Of a stretch of DNA of 64,000 nucleotides, positions 13,109-23,602 are shown one piece after another (within the stretch, counting starts at the first letter, position 1; every line of letters begins with the position of its first letter). The notes under the pieces are model-generated. The model was not told the origin of the DNA. It made no database searches and saw only the letters and a list, made by a program, of their open reading frames with translations. The stretch lies in contig NZ_JACKXE010000001.1 of assembly GCF_014212315.1 (NCBI RefSeq), positions 3,410,001 to 3,474,000 on the forward strand. The letters are read 5' to 3'. Source of the stretch: Nocardioides luti (GTDB lineage Bacteria; Actinomycetota; Actinomycetes; Propionibacteriales; Nocardioidaceae). A program made the position numbers and the translations under genes.

Positions 13109-14176
13109 GTGCCCTCCCTCAAGGAGCGCGTCACCGCGCCCCTGACCGAGGCGCGCCGCCGCCGCCCCTTCGTGGACCACCTGGTCCGGATGCAGGAGCA
13201 CTACGGCTCCTCGCAGGCCAGCCAGCAGGCCGGCGCGGTGACGTTCTTCGGCTTCCTGTCGTTCTTCCCGATCCTGGCGCTGAGCTTCTTCGTCGTCGGC
13301 GTCGTCTCCCGCTTCTACCCCGAGGCCAACGCCAACCTGCGCACCGCGATCGACAGCGTGCTGCCCGGCTTCCTCGGGCCGCCCGACGGGGTCTCCCTCA
13401 AGGACATCCGCACCTTCTCGGGCTGGGCGGCCGTGATCGGCGTCCTGGGCGTCCTCTACTCCGGCCTCGGCTGGCTCTCGGCGCTGCGGATCGCGCTCGT
13501 CAAGGTGTTCGAGACGCCCGAGAAGGAGCAGCCGAACTTCGTCGTCGGCAAGCTCCGCGACCTCGTGACGCTCGGCACGATCGGGCTCGTCCTGCTCGTC
13601 TCGGTCGCGCTGACCGGCGTCGTGAGCGGCTTCTCCGACGCGGTGCTCGGCCTCCTGCACCTCGGCTCGCAGCTGGCCTGGCTGGTGGTCCTGGTGACGA
13701 TCGTCGTCGGCCTGGTCGCCAACACGGTCCTGTTCTTCGCCCTCTTCCGGCTCCTCGCCGAGCCGCACACCCCGCGCCGCTCGCTGGTGCAGGGCTCGCT
13801 GCTGGGCGCCGTCGGCTTCGAGGTGCTCAAGCAGCTGTCCGGCGTGCTGCTGGCCTCGACCAAGCAGCAGCCGGCCTTCCAGGCCTTCGGGATCGCGCTG
13901 ATCCTGCTCGTCTGGATCAACTACTTCACGCGGGTGGTGCTGTACGCCGCCTCGTTCGCCCACACCTCCGCCGAGGCCCGCGCCCAGCGGGTCGCGGAGC
14001 CGGCCACCCCGGTCGAGGGCCCGCCGTCACCCCCACTGTCCGCGCGGGCGGCCCAGGAGCTCGCGGACGTGCCCGTGGCCGGTGCGCCGCAGCGGCCCTG
14101 GCTCGGCCCGTTCGCCGCCGGCGGTGCCGCTGCGCTCGGGCTCGTGGCCCTGGTCCGCAGGCGCTCGCACGACTGA
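13109..14176 (+). CDS. YihY/virulence factor BrkB family membrane protein
   Basis: A 355-aa inner-membrane protein. After about 40 soluble residues come six hydrophobic segments between about 45 and 285, with the family features SQQAGAVTFFGFLSFFPILAL in the first helix region and GSLLGAVGFEVLKQL before the fifth. The C-terminal 70 residues include a Pro/Ser-rich linker and one more hydrophobic segment ending in RRRSHD. The family is named after BrkB; a role as a ribonuclease was withdrawn and its transport function is undefined. GTG start 2 bp after the previous stop, with AGGAG located inside the upstream gene. Confidence 0.85.
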   Translation: MPSLKERVTAPLTEARRRRPFVDHLVRMQEHYGSSQASQQAGAVTFFGFLSFFPILALSFFVVGVVSRFYPEANANLRTAIDSVLPGFLGPPDGVSLKDIRTFSGWAAVIGVLGVLYSGLGWLSALRIALVKVFETPEKEQPNFVVGKLRDLVTLGTIGLVLLVSVALTGVVSGFSDAVLGLLHLGSQLAWLVVLVTIVVGLVANTVLFFALFRLLAEPHTPRRSLVQGSLLGAVGFEVLKQLSGVLLASTKQQPAFQAFGIALILLVWINYFTRVVLYAASFAHTSAEARAQRVAEPATPVEGPPSPPLSARAAQELADVPVAGAPQRPWLGPFAAGGAAALGLVALVRRRSHD

Positions 14177-14213
14177 CCCCCCGACGTACACCCCCACCTG
14201 GACGAGGAGTCCC

Positions 14214-14438
14214 ATGCGCTTCGAACGCAAGCACGGCTGGCTGCTGATCGGCGTCGCCGTCTGGAACGCCGTCATCTGGCTGACCTTCGCCAAGAACCTC
14301 GCCGCGGCGCACGCGTCGGGGGAGGACCGCCCCACCGGCTACTGGGTCGCCCACTCCGTGCTGATCGTGGTCGACCTGGTCATCGGGGTCGTCCTGGGCC
14401 GCCTGGGCCTCAAGGCGCTCCGCGCCACCAAGGAGTAG
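14214..14438 (+). CDS. SCO4848-type small membrane protein
   Basis: A 74-aa protein with two transmembrane helices (about 9-27 and 46-64) joined by a polar loop, starting MRFERKHGWLLIGVAVWN. It resembles the actinobacterial family named after Streptomyces SCO4848, which is usually found near trpS, YihY and succinate dehydrogenase genes, as here. GAGGAG sits five bases before the ATG. Function unknown. It ends the trpS gene group; the repeats that follow probably stop transcription. Confidence 0.75.
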   Translation: MRFERKHGWLLIGVAVWNAVIWLTFAKNLAAAHASGEDRPTGYWVAHSVLIVVDLVIGVVLGRLGLKALRATKE

Positions 14439-14439
14439 G

Positions 14440-14541
14440 TCGAGTCGGCGCATCTGCACGGCTCACAGGGGTCGAGTCGGCGCATCTGCACGGACATGAC
14501 AGCGAGTCGGCGCATCTGCTGGTGCAGATGCGCCGACTCGA
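14440..14541. repeat. Direct and inverted copies of a 17-20 bp repeat
   Basis: The unit CGAGTCGGCGCATCTGC occurs three times on the + strand (from 14441, 14473 and 14503) and once inverted (14524-14540). The last two face each other across a 4-nt loop, making a perfect 17-bp hairpin just after the SCO4848-like gene. It can act as a terminator. The rest of the gap 14439-14724 is filled by two further repeat types listed next and has no gene. Confidence 0.8.
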
Positions 14542-14573
14542 CCGCTTTCGGCGGTATCGCGTTGCTCGGTGGG

Positions 14574-14624
14574 TCTCGATACGCCGGTCGCGTCCTCCTT
14601 CCTCGGACGCGCGGCTACTCGACC
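14574..14624. repeat. 51-bp intergenic repeat, copy 1
   Basis: The element begins TCTCGATACGCCGGTCGCG and ends GCGGCTACTCGACC. Its centre pairs as GCGTCC/GGACGC. A second 51-bp copy lies at 48820-48870 with 44 or so matching positions by eye and an altered but still paired stem. Confidence 0.75.
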
Positions 14625-14627
14625 TCC

Positions 14628-14728
14628 CTGAGCACTGCTGCGCGCTCGTGCCTCGCGCGCAGCGGCTCAGTGACGCGGCTACTCGACCTGCCTGAGCACA
14701 GCTGCGCGCTTCGCGCGCAGCGGCTCAG
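14628..14728. terminator. Duplicated hairpin at the end of the sdhCAB operon
   Basis: Two hairpins, 14628-14670 and 14692-14728, each have outer arms CTGAGC/GCTCAG and inner arms GCTGCGCGC/GCGCGCAGC. The stretch before each is also repeated (GCGGCTACTCGACCT), so a unit of about 60 bp has been duplicated. The second hairpin covers the sdhB stop codon at 14725-14727, which places it to terminate the leftward sdh operon. Confidence 0.7.
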
Positions 14729-15464
14729 TGACCGTGCCGCATCGCGGCGTGCAGGTCCCAGTTGAGGCGGGAGATCACGTCGAGCGGGATCTCCTTGGGG
14801 CACGAGGAGGTGCACTCGCCGATGTTGGTGCAGCCGCCGAAGCCCTCGTGGTCGTGCTGGCCGACCATGTTCACGACGCGGCGGTCCCGCTCGGCCTGGC
14901 CCTGGGGCAGCTCGCCGAGGTGGGTGATCTTCGCGCCGAGGAACAGCGAGGCCGAGCCGTTCGGGCAGGCCGCCACGCAGGCGCCGCAGCCGATGCAGGT
15001 CGCGGCGTCGAAGGCGCGGTCGGCCTTGTCCTTCGGGACCGGGACGGCGTGGGCGTCCGGAGCCGCACCGGTGTTGACCGAGATGAAGCCGCCGGCCTGG
15101 ATGACGCGGTCGAAGGACGACCGGTCCACGACCAGGTCCTTGAGGACCGGGAACGCGTTGGAGCGCCAGGGCTCGATGACGATCTCGTCGCCGTCCTTGA
15201 AGGACCGCATGTGCAGCTGGCAGGTCGTGGTGACGTCGGGACCGTGCGCCTGGCCGTTGATCATCAGGCCGCACATGCCGCAGATGCCCTCGCGACAGTC
15301 CGAGTCGAACGCCACCGGGTCCTCGCCGCGGGCGATCAGGTCCTCGTTGAGCACGTCGAGCATCTCGAGGAACGACATGTCCTCGGAGACCTCGTCGAGC
15401 TGGTAGCCGTGCATGGCACCGTCGGACGCCGCGTCAGCCTGGCGCCAGATCTTGAGCGTGATTC

Positions 15465-15468
<4 letters not shown>
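14725..15468 (-). CDS. sdhB: Succinate dehydrogenase iron-sulfur subunit (B-type enzyme)
   Basis: A 247-aa electron-transfer subunit that carries electrons from the flavoprotein to the membrane cytochrome. The N-terminal plant-type ferredoxin domain has the [2Fe-2S] ligands in [13 protein letters not shown] plus a later Cys in TTTCQLH. The C-terminal domain has [14 protein letters not shown] and a second set in [17 protein letters not shown] for the [4Fe-4S] and [3Fe-4S] centres. The start GTG overlaps the sdhA stop by four bases (GTGA). It is the last gene of the leftward sdhCAB operon. The similarity is to the Bacillus/Corynebacterium-type enzyme rather than the mycobacterial Sdh1 subunit also present here. 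Confidence 0.95.
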
Positions 15469-17462
<1,994 letters not shown>

Positions 17463-17473
17463 GTCTGCCGCCC

Positions 17474-18175
17474 TTACTTGGTGATGACGCCGGCGAGGAC
17501 GAAGACCGGCACGAGCGAGAAGCCGCCGGCGATGACCACCGCGACGATCCAGCCCAGGGTCTTCGCGTTGCGGCGCGCCTTGGCGTTGTTGGTCAGGCCG
17601 AGCGTCTGCGCCGAGCTCCACACCCCGTGGTGCAGGTGCAGGCCGAGCGCCGCCATCGCGACCAGGTAGATGAGGGTCAGCCACCACACGTCGAACGAGT
17701 CGACGAGCAGGTTGTAGGGGTCGTTGGTCGCCCCGCCCTGCACGTTCACCTTGCCGATCGTGAAGTTCAGCAGGTGCCACACCAGGAAGACCAGGATCGT
17801 CAGGCCGCCCCAGCGCATGAAGCGCGAGGAGAAGGAGGACGAGCGGTTCTTCTTGACGTGGTACTTCACCGTGCGGGCCTGGCCGCTGCGGCGCCAGAGG
17901 GCCACCGCCGAGGAGACGTGCACCACCAGCGACACGATCAGGACCGTGCGGATCAGCCACAGCAGCCCCTCGCGGGGCAGCATCGGCTCACCGATGGTGC
18001 GCAGGTGGTCGGCGTACTCGTTGTAGGCGTCGTGGCCGCTGAAGGCCTTGAGGTTGCCGTACATGTGCAGGAGCACGAAGCCGATGAAGATGAGGCCGCT
18101 GACGGCCATCAGGAGTTTGAGTGCGATGGTCGAGCGCGTCGAGCGCGCTCCCCGGACCAAGGTCGTCGTTGCCAC
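17474..18175 (-). CDS. sdhC: Succinate dehydrogenase cytochrome b558 subunit
   Basis: A 233-aa membrane anchor with five hydrophobic helices. Conserved His residues H37 (VLLHMYG), H86 (VVHVSSA), H134 (LVWHLLN) and one of H180/H182 are spaced like the four haem ligands of the Bacillus subtilis di-haem SdhC. It passes electrons from SdhB to menaquinone and holds the complex at the inner membrane. Start GTG at 18175. It is the first gene of sdhCAB; the 77-bp gap upstream to the end of the glycosyltransferase gene should hold the promoter, but no clear -35/-10 pair stands out. Confidence 0.93.
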   Translation of the reverse strand: MATTTLVRGARSTRSTIALKLLMAVSGLIFIGFVLLHMYGNLKAFSGHDAYNEYADHLRTIGEPMLPREGLLWLIRTVLIVSLVVHVSSAVALWRRSGQARTVKYHVKKNRSSSFSSRFMRWGGLTILVFLVWHLLNFTIGKVNVQGGATNDPYNLLVDSFDVWWLTLIYLVAMAALGLHLHHGVWSSAQTLGLTNNAKARRNAKTLGWIVAVVIAGGFSLVPVFVLAGVITK

Positions 18176-18252
18176 AAGTGGCCACGCTACCTGCCGTTTT
18201 CCTTGCTGGGGGCGGCGGGGAGTGTGACATAGGTCCGGTTACCGACCAGTCG

Positions 18253-19311
18253 TCACGCCGCGAGGTGCCCGGCCCCCGCCGAGAGCGCCACGTGGCGCTC
18301 CACCAGCTCGTCGAGGGCGACGGTCCAGTCGCGCTCGCAGGCGAGCTGGCGGGCCCGGCAGCCGAGCAGGCTGCGACGGCTGTCGGCCGCCACCGCGGCG
18401 ACCGCCCGGACCAGTCCGTGCGGGTCGTCGGGGTCGGCCAGGACCCCCGTCTCGAGGTGGCGTACGACGTCGGGTGCACCGCCCGCACGCGGGGCGACGA
18501 CGGGCACTCCGCTCGCCGAGGCCGCACGCAGCAGGTGGCAGCAGGTCTCCTGCTCGCCGGCGTGCACCAGCACGTCCAGCGACGGCAGGGCCACGGTGAG
18601 GTCGCCCGTGGCGAGCGGCCCGGTGAGCACGACCCCGGGGAGGCGGGACCGGAGCCGGTCGGGCTGCGGTACGTCGCCGATCACCACCGGGCGGATGCCC
18701 GGGAGCGCGGCGAGAGCCGTCAGACGGCGTACGTCCTGGCGGGAGCGGACGCCGGCGACGCCGACGACCACGAGGGGCCCGCTGCGTGAGCGGGCGCGCG
18801 ACCACCGGGTGTGCAGCCAGGGGTCGCGCAGCTGAGGGGCGAAGGCCGAGGTGTCGACGCCGGGGGTCCACAGGGTGGCCTCGGCGCCGAAGCCGGCCAC
18901 GCGCTCGACCATCCACCGGGAGGTCACGAGGAGCGTGTCGGCACGATCGGCGACCTTGGCGCGCCAGTAGTCGGAGGTGAGGTCGAGGACGGGGGACTGC
19001 TCGACGACGAGGGTCGCGATCCCCAGCCGCCGGGCGTGCTTGAGGGCCTTGCGGCCGACGGCGCCGGGCGAGATCACCACGACGAGGTCGGGGGCGAGGT
19101 CCTCCAGCGCGGCGAGCACCTGGCCGCCGGGCTTCTCGAGCGGGCGGACCCGCACCACCAGGCTGCGGCGGTACGACGTCAGCCCGGGCCCCGGGGCGAC
19201 GACCCGGACCTCGTGCCCGTCGTCGACGAACCGGTCGAGGACCGCCTTGACGGTCACGGTCGAGCCGTCGAGGGCGGGCAGGAAGCGTTCGGTCACCAGG
19301 GCGATCCGCAT
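18253..19311 (-). CDS. Glycosyltransferase family 4 protein
   Basis: A 352-aa GT-B glycosyltransferase. The N-terminal domain begins MRIALVTERFLPALDGSTVTV, typical of GT4 enzymes such as mannosyltransferases. The C-terminal half has the donor-site features: AGEQETCCHLLRAASASGVPVVAPRAGGAPDVV, where the Glu-x7-Glu pattern seen in many GT4 enzymes is reduced to the EQE cluster, and a DPDDPHGLV turn. The usual second-domain start is shortened (PLVVVGVAGVRSRQD). It lies between the two sdh operons, pointing the same way as sdhCAB. ATG at 19311 is chosen over an upstream frame of low quality. Sugar and acceptor unknown. Confidence 0.82.
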   Translation of the reverse strand: MRIALVTERFLPALDGSTVTVKAVLDRFVDDGHEVRVVAPGPGLTSYRRSLVVRVRPLEKPGGQVLAALEDLAPDLVVVISPGAVGRKALKHARRLGIATLVVEQSPVLDLTSDYWRAKVADRADTLLVTSRWMVERVAGFGAEATLWTPGVDTSAFAPQLRDPWLHTRWSRARSRSGPLVVVGVAGVRSRQDVRRLTALAALPGIRPVVIGDVPQPDRLRSRLPGVVLTGPLATGDLTVALPSLDVLVHAGEQETCCHLLRAASASGVPVVAPRAGGAPDVVRHLETGVLADPDDPHGLVRAVAAVAADSRRSLLGCRARQLACERDWTVALDELVERHVALSAGAGHLAA

Positions 19312-19404
19312 GCTCCGAGGATGGCCGCGCCCGGCGACGTACGACCCCGGCCGCGACGTCCCCGTGGTGACCGCCGGGTGAACTCTCCCCACGCCCGGGA
19401 TCGG

Positions 19405-19420
19405 TGTGGCCCCTTTCACA
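19405..19420. promoter_or_regulatory. Candidate Crp/GlxR-type binding site before the Sdh1 operon
   Basis: The 16-bp site reads TGTGGCCCCTTTCACA, which differs from the Crp-family consensus TGTGA-N6-TCACA at one position. It lies 65 bp before the Sdh1 anchor ATG. TTCACA at 19415-19420 followed after 16 bp by CAGACT (19437-19442) could be the promoter, in which case the factor would sit over the -35 region. The match is by eye; the promoter is tentative. Confidence 0.45.
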
Positions 19421-19484
19421 AAGTGCCGTCAGTGTGCAGACTCACCCATGCACCGGACCCCAATCCCGGACGGCGGAGGTGGCC

Positions 19485-20300
19485 ATGGCGTCGACGGACG
19501 CGAGATCGGCAGCAGGAGTCAACGGGCCCACGCGGGCCCGCATCGGCGTCAAGACCCTGCGGGAGGACCGCTGGTGGCTCGCCCCGGCCGGCACCTTCGT
19601 GGTCTTCGCGGCGTTCATCGTCTACTCGACGTGGCGGGCCTTCTCCGGTGCGAACTACTTCTCCGAGCCCTACCTCTCGCCGTTCTACTCGCCGTGCCTG
19701 AGCAACGAGTGCGTGCCGGGCTCGTCCGACTTCGGGCAGCCGTTCGGCGGCTGGCCGCTCTCGCCGGCGCTGCTGATCCTGGTCTTCCCGCTCGGCTTCC
19801 GGCTGACCTGCTACTACTACCGCAAGGCGTACTACCGGGCGTTCTGGCTCTCGCCCCCGGCCTGCGCCGTGGCGGAGCCGCACACGAAGTACACCGGCGA
19901 GACCCGCTTCCCGCTGATCGCCCAGAACCTCCACCGCTGGTTCTGGTACGCCGCGGTCGTGGTCGCCCTGGTCCTGAGCTACGACGTGCTGCTGGCCTTC
20001 GGGCCGGCCGAGGGTGAGTCCGACGGCATCCACATGGGGCTCGGCACGCTGATCATGCTGGTCAACGTCGTCTTCATCTGGATGTACACGCTCGGCTGCC
20101 ACTCGTGCCGCCACATCATGGGCGGCCGCCTGCGCCACTTCTCCCAGCACCCGGTCCGCTACAAGCTGTGGGGCTGGGCCTCGAAGCTCAACGGACAACA
20201 CGCCCGGTGGGCCTGGTTCTCCCTGGTCTCGGTGGCGCTGACGGACTTCTACATCTACCTGCTCGCGACCGGTGCCTTCGACGACCCGCGCTTCTTCTAA
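19485..20300 (+). CDS. Sdh1-type succinate dehydrogenase membrane anchor with Cys/His cluster
   Basis: A 271-aa membrane protein with five hydrophobic helices (about 34-50, 94-108, 152-172, 185-204, 243-262), encoded directly before a flavoprotein and an iron-sulfur subunit. This arrangement matches the mycobacterial Sdh1 complex (Rv0249c-Rv0248c-Rv0247c), whose anchor was shown by cryo-EM to hold a Rieske-type [2Fe-2S] centre in the membrane. The sequence has CHSCRH at 205-210 at the end of a helix, plus C109, C127 and H133 on the same side, which together offer Cys and His ligands. It has no His pattern for two b haems like the other SdhC here. GGAGG precedes the ATG. The exact ligand set is inference. 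Confidence 0.85.
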   Translation: MASTDARSAAGVNGPTRARIGVKTLREDRWWLAPAGTFVVFAAFIVYSTWRAFSGANYFSEPYLSPFYSPCLSNECVPGSSDFGQPFGGWPLSPALLILVFPLGFRLTCYYYRKAYYRAFWLSPPACAVAEPHTKYTGETRFPLIAQNLHRWFWYAAVVVALVLSYDVLLAFGPAEGESDGIHMGLGTLIMLVNVVFIWMYTLGCHSCRHIMGGRLRHFSQHPVRYKLWGWASKLNGQHARWAWFSLVSVALTDFYIYLLATGAFDDPRFF

Positions 20301-20315
20301 GGACTGAGCCAACTG

Positions 20316-22205
20316 ATGGATACGACCCGCCACCCCATGACGGGGAACGAGATGTCCGGCGCCAGCGAGGGCGGCATGGAGCGGCACCAGTACGACGTCG
20401 TCGTGATCGGCGCCGGCGGTGCCGGTCTCCGCGCGGCGATCGCCGCCCACGAGTCCGGCGCGCGCACCGCGATCGTCTGCAAGTCGCTGCTCGGCAAGGC
20501 GCACACCGTGATGGCCGAGGGCGGCATCGCGGCCGCCATGGGCAACCGCTGGCCCGAGGACAACTGGGAGGTGCACTTCCGCGACACCATGCGTGGCGGG
20601 AAGATGCTCAACAACTGGCGGATGGCCCAGCTGCACGCGCAGGAGGCGCCCGAGCGGGTCCAGGAGCTGGAGGACTGGGGTGCGCTCTTCGACCGCACCG
20701 ACGACGGCCTGATCTCCCAGCGCGACTTCGGCGGCCACAAGTACGCCCGCCTCGCGCACGTCGGCGACCGCACCGGTCTCGAGATGATCCGGACGCTCCA
20801 GCAGCGCGCGGTCGCGCTCGGCATCGACGTGTTCATGGAGTTCACCGTCACCGACCTGATGAAGGACGGGGACTCGATCTCCGGGGCCTTCGGCTACTGG
20901 CGCGAGTCGGGCCGCTTCGTGCTGTTCGAGGCGCCCTCGGTGATCCTCGCGACCGGCGGCATCGGCAAGTCCTTCAAGGTCACCTCGAACTCCTGGGAGT
21001 ACACCGGCGACGGCCACGCGCTCGCGATGCGCGCCGGCGCCAGCCTGATCAACATGGAGTTCGTCCAGTTCCACCCGACGGGCATGGTCTGGCCCCCGTC
21101 GGTGAAGGGGCTGCTGGTCACGGAGTCGGTGCGCGGCGACGGCGGCGTCCTGAAGAACTCCGAGGGCAAGCGGTTCATGTTCGACTACATCCCCGAGTTC
21201 TTCAAGAGCGAGACGGCCGACACGATCGAGGAGGCCGACCGGTGGTACGACGACAAGAAGAACAACCGCCGCCCCCCTGAGCTGCTGCCGCGCGACGAGG
21301 TCGCGCGGGCGATCAACTCCGAGATCAAGGCCGGCCGCGGGACGCCCCACGGCGGCATCTACCTCGACATCGCCTCCCGGCGCAGCCCGGAGTTCATCCG
21401 CAAGCGGCTGCCGTCGATGTACCACCAGTTCAAGGAGCTCGCGGACGTCGACATCACGGCGGAGCCGATGGAGATCGGCCCGACCTGCCACTACGTGATG
21501 GGCGGCGTCGAGGTCGACGCGGACACCCAGGAGAGCGCGGTCACCGGGCTGTACGCCGTGGGCGAGTGCTCCGGCGGGATGCACGGCTCGAACCGGCTCG
21601 GCGGCAACTCGCTGGGTGACCTGCTGGTCTTCGGCAAGCGCGCGGGCGAGGCGGCCACGGCGTACTCCTCCTCGCTGGGGGGCAACCGTCCCCGCGTCGA
21701 CGAGGCGGACGTGAAGGCGGCCCGGGAGAGCGCGCTGGCGCCGTTCGAGGTGGAGGGCGGGGAGAACCCGTACACCATCCAGTCCGACCTCCAGCAGTCC
21801 ATGAACGACCTGGTCGGCATCATCCGCACGGCCGCGGAGCTCGAGCAGTCGCTCACCGAGGTCGAGGCGTTCAAGGTGCGCGCGGCGTCGATGAAGGTCG
21901 AGGGGCACCGGCAGTACAACCCCGGCTGGCACCTCGCGCTCGACCTGCGCAACATGCTGATCGTCAGCGAGTGCATCGCCAAGGCCGCGCTGGCGCGGCA
22001 GGAGTCGCGGGGCGGCCACACCCGCGACGACTTCCCCGGCCCGAACGCCGAGTGGGGCACGAAGAACCTCGTGGTGAACCTCAACGCCGCCGGCACCGGC
22101 GTCGACCTGCACGAGAAGCCGCTGCCGGTGATGCCGGACGAGCTGAAGAAGTACTTCGAGCCGGCGGCCGTCGAGCCCGCAGCCGAGAGCCAGGAGGGGA
22201 AGTAG
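20316..22205 (+). CDS. sdhA: Succinate dehydrogenase/fumarate reductase flavoprotein, Sdh1 type
   Basis: A 629-aa flavoprotein. VVVIGAGGAGLRAAIAAHESG is the FAD loop, GKAHTVMAEGGIAAAMGN contains the His for covalent FAD, and QFHPTGMVWPPSVKGLLVTE plus GGNSLGDLLVFGKRAG belong to the active site and FAD contacts. Long stretches (RGGKMLNNWRMAQLHAQEAPE, MEIGPTCHYVMGGVEVD) are the same as I recall for mycobacterial Rv0248c. ATG at 20316 has AAGGA 13 bases upstream. ATG at 20376 also has a ribosome site (GAGGG) and begins nearer to the conserved region, so the true start may be there. It follows the anchor gene by 15 bp and leads into the iron-sulfur gene after 2 bp. Confidence 0.95.
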   Translation: MDTTRHPMTGNEMSGASEGGMERHQYDVVVIGAGGAGLRAAIAAHESGARTAIVCKSLLGKAHTVMAEGGIAAAMGNRWPEDNWEVHFRDTMRGGKMLNNWRMAQLHAQEAPERVQELEDWGALFDRTDDGLISQRDFGGHKYARLAHVGDRTGLEMIRTLQQRAVALGIDVFMEFTVTDLMKDGDSISGAFGYWRESGRFVLFEAPSVILATGGIGKSFKVTSNSWEYTGDGHALAMRAGASLINMEFVQFHPTGMVWPPSVKGLLVTESVRGDGGVLKNSEGKRFMFDYIPEFFKSETADTIEEADRWYDDKKNNRRPPELLPRDEVARAINSEIKAGRGTPHGGIYLDIASRRSPEFIRKRLPSMYHQFKELADVDITAEPMEIGPTCHYVMGGVEVDADTQESAVTGLYAVGECSGGMHGSNRLGGNSLGDLLVFGKRAGEAATAYSSSLGGNRPRVDEADVKAARESALAPFEVEGGENPYTIQSDLQQSMNDLVGIIRTAAELEQSLTEVEAFKVRAASMKVEGHRQYNPGWHLALDLRNMLIVSECIAKAALARQESRGGHTRDDFPGPNAEWGTKNLVVNLNAAGTGVDLHEKPLPVMPDELKKYFEPAAVEPAAESQEGK

Positions 22206-22207
22206 CC

Positions 22208-22984
22208 ATGGGATACGACCTGAAGATGCGGATCTGGCGCGGCGACCAGGACGGCGGCGACCTCGGCGACTACACCGTGGAGGTCTCCGAGGGCGAGGTG
22301 GTCCTCGACGCGCTCCACCGCGTGCAGGCCACCCAGGCCGGCGACCTCGCGATCCGGTGGAACTGCAAGGCCGGCAAGTGCGGCTCGTGCAGCGCCGAGA
22401 TCAACGGCAAACCCCGGCTGCTCTGCATGACCCGGCTCTCGGACTTCGACGAGACCGAGACGATCACGGTCACGCCGATGCGCACCTTCCCGGTCATCCG
22501 GGACCTGGTCACCGACGTCTCGTTCAACTACGAGAAGGCCAAGGAGCTGCCGTCCTTCGCCCCGCCCCCGCGCGACGCCGACGGCAAGCGCCGGATGGCC
22601 CAGATCGACGTCGAGCGCGGCCAGGAGTTCCGCAAGTGCATCGAGTGCTTCTTGTGCCAGAACACCTGCCACGTCGTGCGTGACCACGAGGAGAACAAGC
22701 CGGCCTTCGCCGGCCCGCGCTTCTTCCTGCGGTACGCCGAGCTCGACATGCACCCGCTCGACACCCACGACCGGCGCGAGCTCGCGCAGGGCGCCGCCGG
22801 CCTCGGCATGTGCAACATCACCAAGTGCTGCACCGAGGTCTGCCCCGAGGGCATCAAGATCACCGACAACGCGATCATCCCCATGAAGGAGCGCGTCGTG
22901 GACAGGAAGTTCGACCCGCTGGTGTGGCTCGGCAGCAAGATCGGCATCCGCAACAAGGACAACGACGGCCGCACAGAAGTGTGA
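22208..22984 (+). CDS. sdhB: Succinate dehydrogenase/fumarate reductase iron-sulfur subunit, Sdh1 type
   Basis: A 258-aa subunit with a ferredoxin-like domain carrying the [2Fe-2S] ligands in WNCKAGKCGSCSAEING and RLLCMTR, then CIECFLCQNTCHVV and CNITKCCTEVCPEGI for the [4Fe-4S] and [3Fe-4S] centres. It receives electrons from the flavoprotein and passes them to the anchor. Sequence and operon position match Rv0247c of mycobacterial Sdh1. AGGAGGGG lies right before the upstream stop codon and serves as its ribosome site. It ends the operon; a hairpin follows 38 bp later. Confidence 0.95.
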   Translation: MGYDLKMRIWRGDQDGGDLGDYTVEVSEGEVVLDALHRVQATQAGDLAIRWNCKAGKCGSCSAEINGKPRLLCMTRLSDFDETETITVTPMRTFPVIRDLVTDVSFNYEKAKELPSFAPPPRDADGKRRMAQIDVERGQEFRKCIECFLCQNTCHVVRDHEENKPAFAGPRFFLRYAELDMHPLDTHDRRELAQGAAGLGMCNITKCCTEVCPEGIKITDNAIIPMKERVVDRKFDPLVWLGSKIGIRNKDNDGRTEV

Positions 22985-23021
22985 CGTGACGAGCAGTCGG
23001 GCGCGTCGAGATCCGCTCCCG

Positions 23022-23062
23022 GGTGGTTGAGGAGGTCGCGCAGCGACCGTCTCGAAACCACC
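23022..23062. terminator. Hairpin after the Sdh1 operon
   Basis: GGTGGTT at 23022-23028 pairs with AACCACC at 23056-23062 (extended by neighbouring bases), and the inside pairs as GGTCGC/GCGACC around a GCA loop. This hairpin, of the form TTGAGGAGGTCGC...GCGACCGTCTCGAAACC, belongs to a type I recall as recurrent in Nocardioides-like genomes. It sits between the convergent Sdh1 operon and a small membrane-protein gene, so it can end both transcripts. Confidence 0.7.
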
Positions 23063-23086
23063 ATCACCGGACTGTGAGGAGGAGGC

Positions 23087-23518
23087 TCAGCCCCGGCCGG
23101 CCTCGTCGCCGAGGGTCGCGGTGGGCGTGTGCCCCCGGCGTACGGCGTCGGCGATCTCGTGGATGCGCACGCCGCTGGCCTGCCAGTCGCCCGCGGCGGT
23201 CTCCCACCACGGCTTCCAGCCCTGGCGCAGCTCGACGTGCCAGTGCCGGCCGAGGAGCACCCGGCCCAGGACGGCGAACGGCAGCACGAGGAGCAGCAGC
23301 AGGAACTCGATGCCGGCGACCACCAGCAGCAGGATGAACGGCAGCAGCAGGATCAGCAGGATGACGGCCAGGATCAGGCTGATCGGGTCGTCCCCGAGGC
23401 CGTCGAACCCCGAGCCCAGGTCGGGGCCGGAGTCGAGGTTGCCCTTGAGGCGGCGGCGCCACGGCACCCAGCGCCGGCTGACGCGCCAGACCTGGCCCGA
23501 GGGGTCGGTGACCTTCAT
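23087..23518 (-). CDS. Small membrane protein, unknown
   Basis: A 143-aa protein. Residues 1-45 are soluble, start MKVTDPSGQVWRVSRRWVPW and are rich in Trp/Arg. Residues 46-88 form one or two very hydrophobic helices made almost only of Leu, Ile and Val. The C-terminal 50 residues are soluble with GWKPWWETAAGDW and IHEIADAVRRG. The N-terminal pattern (PSGxxWRVxRRWxPWR) recurs in actinobacterial hypothetical proteins. Its start is 85 bp from the divergent mutA start. No function can be assigned. Confidence 0.65.
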   Translation of the reverse strand: MKVTDPSGQVWRVSRRWVPWRRRLKGNLDSGPDLGSGFDGLGDDPISLILAVILLILLLPFILLLVVAGIEFLLLLLVLPFAVLGRVLLGRHWHVELRQGWKPWWETAAGDWQASGVRIHEIADAVRRGHTPTATLGDEAGRG

Positions 23519-23602
23519 GGGAGGGAGGCTGTCCCCGGGCCGCGTGGTGGAAACATCACACTCGGTGGCCCGCCGCGGGCGGGCCCTCCTATGGTTCGCA
23601 CC

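Noticed and set aside
14440..14541. Direct repeats as a CRISPR array
   Set aside because: Only three direct units with irregular spacing, one inverted copy, no uniform spacers and no cas gene in the window.
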